The notes below the pieces were generated by a model. That model worked only from the letters and a program-made list of their open reading frames with translations, was not told the origin of the DNA and did not search any database. A stretch of DNA of 5,494 bases from the NCBI GenBank assembly GCA_030608745.1, contig JAUWDQ010000180.1, forward strand, positions 1-5,494, in the 5' to 3' direction. This document shows positions 1-5,013 of the stretch, piece after piece (the first letter of the stretch is position 1; every line of letters starts with the position of its first letter). Source of the DNA: Pseudomonadota bacterium. Its GTDB lineage: Bacteria; Desulfobacterota; BSN033; WVXP01; G020346125. The position numbers and the translations under genes are program-made.

Positions 1-5
1 TCTCT

Positions 6-34
6 TGCGTAGCACATTCGAACTTATCTGTCAA
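6..34 (-). promoter_or_regulatory. Promoter-like pair reading out of the window
   Basis: A perfect TTGACA (29-34, minus strand) is followed after 17 bp by TACGCA (6-11), a poor -10 box. It lies downstream of the aminotransferase and would drive a gene beyond the left edge. The rest of 1-169 shows no gene or clear terminator; a 10-bp palindrome ATTTCGAAAT lies at 110-119. Confidence 0.3.
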
Positions 35-169
35 ATGATTTTATGCAATGTGTCACGCGAATCGTCTCAATCCGATAGATTCCTCTTCTGAATTCATGTC
101 ATTGGTATTATTTCGAAATGCTGTTCTTCTTCAGGGGACCACACGCATCGCTCTCATACCTTCTTTATT

Positions 170-1534
170 CTATGCCACCTTTTCCATCTTAAGCCTCGTC
201 AGCGATTGATCAAAGGCATGAATAACCTTTTCTATGTCTTTCTCCGTAAGTGCAGCGTTCAGAAACATTGTTCCGGTCCCGCCCCCCGAATAATCAACAC
301 CATTTAGTAGCATGGCTAGATGAAGCTTACGTCGCACCTTTAGCGGGCTACCCGCATCTAGCTTGGCTAAGTCAGGGCAATGACAATTCTCCCCGTCGCA
401 TTTGCCAAGGTAAGGACAGTCATGGGATAGGAAAGATCGGGCCGTCGAAAATCGTCCGTGTACACAACCCGATATATCATGCTTCTTGATTACCTCGTTC
501 ATGCCTTTTCTCAGCATGGTCCCCAACTTATTAATGTATCTTTGGGGCTCACCGTCTGCTAAAAGCCTTAGGTAAGCTAATCCTGCAGCAGACACAACAG
601 GGTTACCACTGTGGGTGCCTTGACTTATCACACGACGATACCGATTTCGCTCCTGATCATCGGTAAAGGAAATCAATTCCATTATGTGTCTTTTGCCTAC
701 CACTGCTGATAGAGGTAGACCCCCACCAATGGTTTTGGCAAGTGTTGTTAAATCGGGAGTCACCCCAACAATCCCTTGTACCCCGTGTGGCCCATAGCGG
801 AAACCTGATATTACCTCATCGAAGATGAGTACAATACCTTTATCTTCAGTTATGCGCCGTATCTCTTTAATGAACTCAGGGTTGAAGGGCAAAATAAAAG
901 CATGCCCAGTAGGATCCATGATCACACATGCAATATCGTCATTTTCCCTGATCAGCCTTAGTACTTCCTCGCTGTTGTTGTGATCTGCCAGGAGCACATT
1001 GCACATGGATTCTTTAGGCACACCTATCGACATTGGGGCTTCATAGGGAGGTCTAACACCAACAACACCCTCATTCCAGTAGCCGTGAAAGTGACCTCGA
1101 AACTTGATCACTTTATTCTTCCCCGTATATGCTCGGGCGAGTCGAATCGCAAGCATATTTGCCTCTGTGCCTGACTGCATGTATCTCACTTCCTCAGCAC
1201 TGGGAAGCAACTCCACTATTAACTCTGCAAGTTTAAGGGAAAGCTCGTGGCAAGAACTGTAGTGAAAGCCCCGTTTAATTTGCTGACTGACCGCAGCGAC
1301 AACGGAGGGAGGATTATGGCCCAGTACAAGTGCCCCGTGACCGCTCCATAGGTCGATGAGTTCATTCCCATCGATGTCCCATTTTCTCGCCCCTTGACCC
1401 CTTTCTACGTAGAATGGAAAGGGTCTAATAAACCGGGAGTCATGTTCAATTCCACTGGGCATTACTTTGCCAGCCCTATCGTAGAGACTCTTAGACTTTT
1501 TCCGGGTCTCTTGGTATTCCTCCTCTATTGTCAT
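170..1534 (-). CDS. Class III PLP-dependent aminotransferase, glutamate-1-semialdehyde aminomutase-like, with Cys cluster
   Basis: Cytoplasmic pyridoxal-phosphate enzyme (454 residues) of the class III (omega-type) aminotransferase fold, closest by eye to glutamate-1-semialdehyde aminomutase. Phosphate-loop motif QSGTEAN is at 120-126 and FRGHFHGYW at 145-153. The cofactor aspartate is Asp239 in FDEVISGFR, the Schiff-base lysine is Lys267 in TLAKTIGGGLP, and GTHSGNP is at 306-312. It lacks the GAGSG-type gating loop of HemL (here NEGVVGVRPPYEAP). It also lacks the C-terminal FEAGF-type glutamate region (here GGGTGTMFLNAALTEKDI), and no haem genes are nearby. I therefore read it as an aminotransferase or aminomutase of unknown substrate, not HemL. 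An unusual insert at 373-386 has the spacing C-x5-C-x4-C-x-C and could bind a metal. The start is ATG at 1534 with a near-perfect AAGGAGG SD at 1541-1547, 6 nt upstream. It probably shares a transcript with the dehydrogenase. It ends in TAG at 170-172. Confidence 0.92.
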   Translation of the reverse strand: MTIEEEYQETRKKSKSLYDRAGKVMPSGIEHDSRFIRPFPFYVERGQGARKWDIDGNELIDLWSGHGALVLGHNPPSVVAAVSQQIKRGFHYSSCHELSLKLAELIVELLPSAEEVRYMQSGTEANMLAIRLARAYTGKNKVIKFRGHFHGYWNEGVVGVRPPYEAPMSIGVPKESMCNVLLADHNNSEEVLRLIRENDDIACVIMDPTGHAFILPFNPEFIKEIRRITEDKGIVLIFDEVISGFRYGPHGVQGIVGVTPDLTTLAKTIGGGLPLSAVVGKRHIMELISFTDDQERNRYRRVISQGTHSGNPVVSAAGLAYLRLLADGEPQRYINKLGTMLRKGMNEVIKKHDISGCVHGRFSTARSFLSHDCPYLGKCDGENCHCPDLAKLDAGSPLKVRRKLHLAMLLNGVDYSGGGTGTMFLNAALTEKDIEKVIHAFDQSLTRLKMEKVA

Positions 1535-1540
1535 TCCCTT

Positions 1541-1547
1541 CCTCCTT
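1541..1547 (-). promoter_or_regulatory. Strong Shine-Dalgarno sequence of the aminotransferase gene
   Basis: AAGGAGG on the minus strand, 6 nt before ATG at 1534. It fixes the aminotransferase start and indicates efficient independent initiation despite the 214-bp distance from the dehydrogenase stop. Confidence 0.85.
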
Positions 1548-1555
1548 CATAATTA

Positions 1556-1771
1556 TTATTTTTTTGGGGGTGGTTTTGCTTTACTGGTTGGCAGCAGGCT
1601 AATTGCTAACCCCGAGACTAAACCCAATACTAAACTAATGTCAATAAGGAAAAGGGGACAGGCTACTTTCTTATTGGACGATTCCGAGGATCGCACGAGG
1701 TTGAGTAGATGGGTTTGTTTACGATATCGTTGATCGTTCGCCCTGGTTTTAGTACTCCTTTTCATGATCAA
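1556..1771 (-). CDS. Doubtful small ORF with one hydrophobic segment (71 residues from TTG, 69 from ATG at 1765)
   Basis: I do not recognise this product. The frame opens inside the end of the dehydrogenase gene (17-23 bp overlap) and ends 21 bp before the aminotransferase, filling the spacer almost exactly. An AAGGGG sequence lies about 9 nt before the ATG at 1765 and could serve as an SD; the TTG at 1771 is too close to it. The predicted protein has a basic N-terminal half, one possible membrane helix (ACPLFLIDISLVLGLVSGLA) and a low-complexity basic tail (KAKPPPKK). Against a real gene: the helix region is partly encoded by the REP-like motif at 1642-1676 and by a simple CTAA-rich stretch at 1600-1640. 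Third-position base use shows no clear bias, and a 70-codon open frame in such a gap can arise by chance. It could be a small membrane protein, but equally a spacer broken up by a repeat. Confidence 0.3.
   Translation of the reverse strand: MIMKRSTKTRANDQRYRKQTHLLNLVRSSESSNKKVACPLFLIDISLVLGLVSGLAISLLPTSKAKPPPKK
1642..1676. repeat. REP-like motif with flanking inverted repeat
   Basis: CAATAAG (1642-1648) and CTTATTG (1670-1676) are a perfect 7-bp inverted repeat around a 21-nt core. The core contains AAAAGGGGACAGGCTAC. On the minus strand this core starts with GTAG, the head tetranucleotide of many REP elements. I recall near-identical AAAAGGGGACAGGCTAC strings dispersed in environmental genomes near RAYT-type (IS200/IS605-like) transposases. 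Only one copy occurs here, and there is no transposase, so the assignment rests on recollection. Confidence 0.4.
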
Positions 1772-2705
1772 CTACCCCTTCAAGTTTTTTCCCCTCTTCA
1801 AATCGTTCTAGGTTCTCGATGAATATCTTTGCGATATCCTCGGGAATGCTCGGCCCCGATATGTGAGGGGTAATGATCACATTATCCAGATCCCACAATG
1901 GATGATCTCGGGGCAGTGGCTCTTCATGGAAAACATCCAGAACAGCTCCAGCAATAGAGCCTTGCTTAAGTGCCTTCAACAAAGCATCTTCCTGTACCAA
2001 GGGCCCTCGAGAAACATTAATGAGGTAGGCGCTTTCCTTCATCATCGCAAATTCTCTTTCTCCCAGTACGCCCTCATTTGCATCAGTAAGGGGAACTGTC
2101 ACCACGACAAAATCGGACCTGCCCAAGAATTCCTCGATTTCCGTAGGTGAATACTCCTTGCTCACATAGGGCAACCGTTTTTCTTGTTCGTCTAATCCTA
2201 TGACCACGGTTCCCATGAGATGGACTTGGTAAGCAATATGGGCCCCTACTGATCCCAACCCCATCACTCCCACGGTCTTACTCCGAATCGAATCCACCAA
2301 AAAGGGTTCCCAGCGTTTCCGTTCCTTATTAAGAAAGGTTTTTTTCATGCTCTGGGTAATAGCGAGAATGTACCCCACCACGTATTCGGACATAATGGGG
2401 CCAAAAACACCTCTTATTTTGGTAAGCACCACATTGGGAGGTAGCAGATTGGACCGAGCGAAGTTCTCCACCCCCGCACTCGTGGATTGAATCCATTTCA
2501 GATTCCTCGCCTTGGCGACGAGTTCTCCCGGGAACGTATGTGCGGAGAAAATGATATCTGCCTCATCTATGAATGTTTCGATCTGGTCTCTATTTTTACA
2601 GACTAACAACTGGAGGTCTTGTCGAACTTCCCTCACCAGCCTTTCGTATCGGTCCACATACTCTGGAATGTGATTGTAGATTAATACTTTGTACTTTGAT
2701 TTCAC
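1749..2705 (-). CDS. NAD-dependent D-isomer-specific 2-hydroxyacid dehydrogenase (GhrA/hydroxypyruvate reductase-like)
   Basis: Cytoplasmic oxidoreductase (318 residues, normal family length) that interconverts a 2-oxo acid and a D-2-hydroxyacid with NAD(H). The substrate-loop signature STSAGVEN is at 74-81. The Rossmann nucleotide-binding motif GLGSVG is at 149-154, followed at the end of the second strand by Asp172 (GLDEQE), which points to NAD rather than NADP. The family catalytic triad is present: Arg233 in VSRGPLV, Glu262 in DVFHEEPLP and His281 in ITPHISG. The domain order (outer catalytic, Rossmann, return to the catalytic domain) is complete, with no ACT domain, so it is not a long SerA. 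The start is GTG at 2705 with a G-rich SD (GTGGGGGA) about 6 nt upstream. It is the first gene after a 421-bp spacer and has a candidate promoter and operator there. The same strand continues into a small ORF and an aminotransferase. The precise substrate (glyoxylate, hydroxypyruvate, phenylpyruvate and so on) cannot be assigned from sequence. Confidence 0.93.
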   Translation of the reverse strand: MKSKYKVLIYNHIPEYVDRYERLVREVRQDLQLLVCKNRDQIETFIDEADIIFSAHTFPGELVAKARNLKWIQSTSAGVENFARSNLLPPNVVLTKIRGVFGPIMSEYVVGYILAITQSMKKTFLNKERKRWEPFLVDSIRSKTVGVMGLGSVGAHIAYQVHLMGTVVIGLDEQEKRLPYVSKEYSPTEIEEFLGRSDFVVVTVPLTDANEGVLGEREFAMMKESAYLINVSRGPLVQEDALLKALKQGSIAGAVLDVFHEEPLPRDHPLWDLDNVIITPHISGPSIPEDIAKIFIENLERFEEGKKLEGVVDHEKEY

Positions 2706-2755
2706 GATAATCCCCCACTTTTACAACAGATTTAACTGACGGAACACCCTTTGAA

Positions 2756-2775
2756 TATGTTCTGAATCGAACATA
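2756..2775. promoter_or_regulatory. Candidate operator: perfect 7-6-7 inverted repeat
   Basis: TATGTTC, six bases (TGAATC), then GAACATA form a perfect 20-bp dyad. It lies 50 bp upstream of the dehydrogenase start and at about +1 of the candidate promoter, an ideal place for a repressor. Its size and symmetry suit a dimeric helix-turn-helix regulator. No regulator gene is in the window, so the family cannot be named. It could also form a 7-bp RNA hairpin in the leader. Confidence 0.5.
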
Positions 2776-2778
2776 GCC

Positions 2779-2807
2779 CGTTTAACACAAGGGGTTTCCA
2801 AAGTCAA
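2779..2807 (-). promoter_or_regulatory. Candidate sigma70-type promoter for the dehydrogenase gene set
   Basis: On the minus strand TTGACT (2802-2807, five of six consensus bases) is followed after 17 bp by TAAACG (2779-2784, only three of six). The start point would fall near 2772, leaving a leader of about 65 nt before the GTG at 2705. The -35 box and spacing are good but the -10 is poor, so this is tentative. Its coincidence with the inverted repeat at 2756-2775 adds some support. Confidence 0.35.
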
Positions 2808-2817
2808 TGGCTTTTAC

Positions 2818-2944
2818 CCTGATCCACCATCAAGGCATCATCTGCAGCGTTGCCTTCGATCGCTCCTCCTTGCGGCGTATTGCTCCATACGCCTCAGTCG
2901 TCGTTCCTCGGCGCCTTGCATCTAATACCTTGCTGGTGATCAGG
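2818..2944. repeat. Imperfect palindromic intergenic repeat (MITE-like), about 127 bp
   Basis: The two ends are inverted copies: both begin CCTGAT(C)CACCA and go on to a CAAGG block. The 21-bp arms at 2825-2845 and 2918-2938 match at 16 of 21 positions, and CCTGAT lies outside each. The centre is a perfect 7-bp hairpin, GGCGTAT (2874-2880) with ATACGCC (2887-2893). Landmarks such as ATCTGCAGCGTTGC, the central GGCGTA/TACGCC pair and GCGCCTTGCATCT match an intergenic repeat I recall from many Desulfobacterota and related genomes. No transposase is encoded, so it is non-autonomous if mobile. The structure is seen directly; the family link is from memory. Confidence 0.7.
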
Positions 2945-3126
2945 AATACTCCATAACCTGGTGATTTCAGTTTTAATACCTAAATTAGACGGTGGATTTT
3001 GTTTTTATTCCTCTCCAAACTCGGCCCTTCTTGGATGAGACAGTCTGAAAGAGTCTCTGGATGGGAGGGTAGTCTGTGATCGTTTCCTCCCTGCGTGGGA
3101 AGCTGGTTGAGCCCTTTGATCTTTCC
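2945..3126. other. Gene-free spacer downstream of the transporter operon
   Basis: Together with the repeat at 2818-2944 and the promoter region at 2706-2817, this makes a 421-bp gap without a believable gene. This 182-bp part holds only weak dyads. It also has an 8-bp direct repeat, CTGGTGAT, with one copy here (2958-2965) and one at the edge of the palindromic repeat (2933-2940). CTCCATA likewise recurs at 2883-2889 and 2949-2955. A short minus-strand frame entering from inside permease 2 shows no protein-like features. Confidence 0.6.
3063..3091 (-). terminator. Weak hairpin downstream of permease 2 (possible transcript end)
   Basis: GGGAGG at 3063-3068 pairs with CCTCCC at 3086-3091 around a 17-nt loop, 36 bp past the permease 2 stop. 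No T-tract follows on the minus strand, so this is not a convincing intrinsic terminator. A second short dyad (GAGAC...GTCTC, about 3037-3057) is also present. I record them because no better terminator exists in this gap. Confidence 0.15.
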
Positions 3127-4047
3127 CTATCCCTTTAGTGAGCCGCCCAAAATTCCACGGACGAAATAGGGTTGTAAGGTGGAGAAGATGATGAGGGGCA
3201 ACATCATGGAGATAAAGGCCCCCGCCGGAAGCAAGTGCCAATTCTCTCCCAAAGAACTCATCATGCTGCTGATGTGCATCGTCAATGGGGCCACATCCCT
3301 GGTTCCACCCAGGTAAATGAGGGCCACCAAAAGGTCATTCCAGACCCAGAGGAACTGGAAAATCGCCAATGAGGCGATGGAAGGGATCGAAAGCGGCACC
3401 ACGATGCGGTAGAAGATGACAAATTGGGAAGCCCCATCCAGTGAAGCCGATTCGAAGAGATCCCTCGGCAAAGCCTTGAAGAAGTTTCGGAGCAGGTAAA
3501 TCGCATAGGGGAGGCCATAAGCCGTATGGGCCAACCAGACGCCAAGAAAAGTCCCTGCCAAATGAAGCCCCTTGTAGAGGCGGAGTATAGGGATCAAGGT
3601 CATCTGGAGTGGCACTACCAGTAAGCCCACTACGATGATAAGCAAAAGGTTTCGCCCCGGAAACCTCATCCATGCCAGGGCGTATGCTGCAAATGATGCA
3701 ATTACGATGGGAATGAGGGTCGACGGGATGCTGATGATGAGGCTATTGAGGAAGGCTCTTCCAATGCCTTGGCCTGTGATGATATCCCCGAGGATGGAGC
3801 GGCTTTTATCCGAGGCCTTTTCCTCACCATAGTGGGTTTGTCCCGTAAGGACGTCCATGTAATTTTCTACGGTGAATGCAAAGGGCGACTTCAGAGCCGT
3901 CCACCAGCCCGTTGCTATGATATCCCGACGGGAACGAAATGAATTCGCCAGCAGCCCAAAGGAGGGAAGGGTCCACATGAGGCAGATCGAAATGATTACG
4001 ATATGGAGGAGGCTCCGGGAGAGCCTTCTGCCCACCTTGCCGGTCAT
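3127..4047 (-). CDS. Sugar ABC transporter permease 2, AglG/MalG-like
   Basis: Second membrane subunit (306 residues) of the CUT1 importer, partner of the AglF-like permease just upstream. About six hydrophobic segments lie near 12-34, 97-126, 131-157, 165-190, 219-247 and 272-297. A long extracytoplasmic loop (about 40-96), typical of AglG proteins, separates the first two. The EAA loop is ESASLDGAS...RIVVPLSIP at 199-222. The stretches AYALAWMRFPGR, VVPLQMTLIPILRLY, FLGVWLAHTAYGLP, FLWVWNDLLVALI and the ending YFVRGILGGSLKG are the pattern I recall for AglG. The length is slightly above MalG, as expected for that subgroup. The start is secure: ATG at 4047 overlaps the previous stop as ATGA, and an AGGAGG SD sits 7 nt upstream (4055-4060). 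Translational coupling should keep the two permeases at equal levels. It is the last gene of this transcription unit in the window; the importer's ATPase is not found downstream of it. The sugar transported is not determined. Confidence 0.95.
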   Translation of the reverse strand: MTGKVGRRLSRSLLHIVIISICLMWTLPSFGLLANSFRSRRDIIATGWWTALKSPFAFTVENYMDVLTGQTHYGEEKASDKSRSILGDIITGQGIGRAFLNSLIISIPSTLIPIVIASFAAYALAWMRFPGRNLLLIIVVGLLVVPLQMTLIPILRLYKGLHLAGTFLGVWLAHTAYGLPYAIYLLRNFFKALPRDLFESASLDGASQFVIFYRIVVPLSIPSIASLAIFQFLWVWNDLLVALIYLGGTRDVAPLTMHISSMMSSLGENWHLLPAGAFISMMLPLIIFSTLQPYFVRGILGGSLKG

Positions 4048-4916
4048 TGCACGGCCTCCTGAGCCCTGAAACGCCGCATGTTAAATACTATCACTGGGAT
4101 GACGGCTAACAACAAGATGATCGCGATGGCGCTGGCGCGTCCGAAGTGATGGTAGTTGAACATTTCCTTATACATGCGGTTGGCGATGACCTCCGTTCCC
4201 AGGTTGCCATTGGTCATGACGTATACGATATCGAATACCTTGAGCACAATGATGACCATAGTCGTTGCAACGACGAGGATAGTGGTTCTCATCATGGGCA
4301 ATATTATGCGCCAGAAGATTCGCCATTCGCTTGCTCCATCGATTCGCGCCGCTTCCAGGATCTCGACGGGAATGCCCTTCAAGCCTGCGGATAGGATCAC
4401 CGTGCAGAAGCCCGTCCATACCCAGATGCCAACCCCGATGAGGGCGAAATTGTTTACCCTTGTGTTGACGAGCCAGGCGACGGGTTTGAAACCGAGAAGG
4501 TTGCTCAAAAGAGCGTTCATAAGTCCAATCTGGTCCATGCCGGCTGGCCTAAATTCGAACATAAACCTCCAAATCACGCTGGCCGCTACGAAGGATATGG
4601 CCATTGGGAGGAAAATCAAGGCCTTGGCGGCTGCCTCATAGCGCACTCTATCCGTTAGGACAGCAATAGCCACTCCAAGGCTCACGGTGATGGATGTGAA
4701 CAGCACGAGCCAAAGGAGGTTGTTTTTGAGGGCACCGAGCATGTCCGCGTTGGTAAAGACATACCAGTAATTGCCCAGACCTGTGAACTCCTTCGAGGAC
4801 CTGCCCAAGAAGCTGAGGTAAGCGGTATTCAAGATAGGATAGATGAGGTAAACAGTGAGGAAGAGCAAAGCCGATCCCATGTAAAGCCATGGGATCAGCC
4901 CCCCTTTTTTAAAAAT
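4044..4916 (-). CDS. Sugar ABC transporter permease 1, AglF/MalF-like (probable ATT start)
   Basis: Integral inner-membrane subunit of a CUT1 sugar importer, pairing with permease 2 to form the translocation channel. Numbered from the proposed ATT start (290 residues), about six membrane segments are visible, near 7-32, 66-88, 98-119, 155-177, 210-232 and 262-280. The cytoplasmic EAA coupling loop (EAARIDGAS...RIILP) lies at about 188-207; it docks the ATPase. The C-terminal pattern (DIVYVMTNGNLGTEVIANRMY, then a final helix ending in RRFRAQEA) resembles AglF of alpha-glucoside importers. Start choice: the first in-frame ATG is at 4880, but the frame stays open upstream and encodes FKKGGLIPWLY, the usual basic N-terminus of this family. 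It reaches ATT at 4916, placed 7 nt after an excellent SD at 4924-4931. No in-frame ATG, GTG or TTG lies between 4880 and the upstream TGA near 5000. If ATT is not used, the protein is 278 residues from 4880. Its stop overlaps permease 2 by 4 bp. Confidence 0.94.
   Translation of the reverse strand: MFKKGGLIPWLYMGSALLFLTVYLIYPILNTAYLSFLGRSSKEFTGLGNYWYVFTNADMLGALKNNLLWLVLFTSITVSLGVAIAVLTDRVRYEAAAKALIFLPMAISFVAASVIWRFMFEFRPAGMDQIGLMNALLSNLLGFKPVAWLVNTRVNNFALIGVGIWVWTGFCTVILSAGLKGIPVEILEAARIDGASEWRIFWRIILPMMRTTILVVATTMVIIVLKVFDIVYVMTNGNLGTEVIANRMYKEMFNYHHFGRASAIAIILLLAVIPVIVFNMRRFRAQEAVQ
4873..4896 (-). promoter_or_regulatory. Perfect 9-bp stem-loop in the 5' coding region of permease 1
   Basis: GATCCCATG and CATGGGATC form a perfect 9-bp inverted repeat with a 6-nt loop (minus-strand loop GCTTTA). 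In the mRNA it begins about 18 nt after the ATT codon, and it buries the ATG at 4880 in its 3' arm. This argues against initiation at that ATG. The hairpin also stands 7 nt after an A_AAA_AAG heptamer, the geometry of a frameshift stimulator. The structure is certain at sequence level; the function is inference. Confidence 0.6.
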
Positions 4917-4923
4917 GTTGATC

Positions 4924-4931
4924 CCTCCTTT
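4924..4931 (-). promoter_or_regulatory. Shine-Dalgarno sequence deciding the permease 1 start
   Basis: On the minus strand this reads AAAGGAGG, one of the best SD matches in the window. It lies 7 nt before ATT at 4916 but 43 nt before the first in-frame ATG at 4880. Its position therefore favours initiation at the ATT codon, which gives the family-typical basic N-terminus. Confidence 0.75.
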
Positions 4932-4934
4932 CCC

Positions 4935-4955
4935 TCCCCTTCTCTCACCAGGGGA
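4935..4955 (-). promoter_or_regulatory. Small intercistronic stem-loop between binding protein and permease 1
   Basis: TCCCCT and AGGGGA form a perfect 6-bp stem with a 9-nt loop, ending 3 nt before the permease SD run. There is no T-tract after it, so it is not a typical intrinsic terminator. Binding-protein genes often have a hairpin downstream that stabilises their part of the transcript, and this could act so or modulate access to the SD. The stem is short and may be chance. Confidence 0.3.
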
Positions 4956-5013
4956 ACGTACCGCGATCCTTTTCGAGGACGATGGGCTTCGCGCTTCTCA
5001 CTTCGCCAGGTAT

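Noticed and set aside
110..119. ATTTCGAAAT palindrome as an operator
   Set aside because: It is only 10 bp, lies between genes with no start codon close downstream, and such short palindromes are common by chance.
250..489. 79-residue plus-strand frame inside the aminotransferase gene
   Set aside because: Antisense shadow of a well-supported gene, with no independent support.
170..1534. Calling the aminotransferase HemL (haem biosynthesis)
   Set aside because: The PLP motifs match the fold, but the GAGSG-type gating loop and the C-terminal FEAGF-type region of HemL are missing, an extra Cys cluster is present, and no haem genes adjoin.
3005..3241. 78-residue minus-strand frame spanning the end of permease 2 and the spacer
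   Set aside because: About half of it overlaps permease 2 out of frame; no SD, no conserved-looking motif, and an Arg/Pro/Ser-rich shadow composition.
4156..4641. 161-residue open frame on the plus strand opposite permease 1
   Set aside because: It is antisense to a clearly conserved permease, its composition is that of a mirrored reading frame, and it has no recognisable domain or SD.
4648..4890. 80-residue minus-strand frame starting at ATG 4890, just before the permease ATG
   Set aside because: It runs in another frame across the permease's membrane segments; the permease frame carries the family motifs. Its ATG lies in the hairpin loop-stem and lacks an SD.
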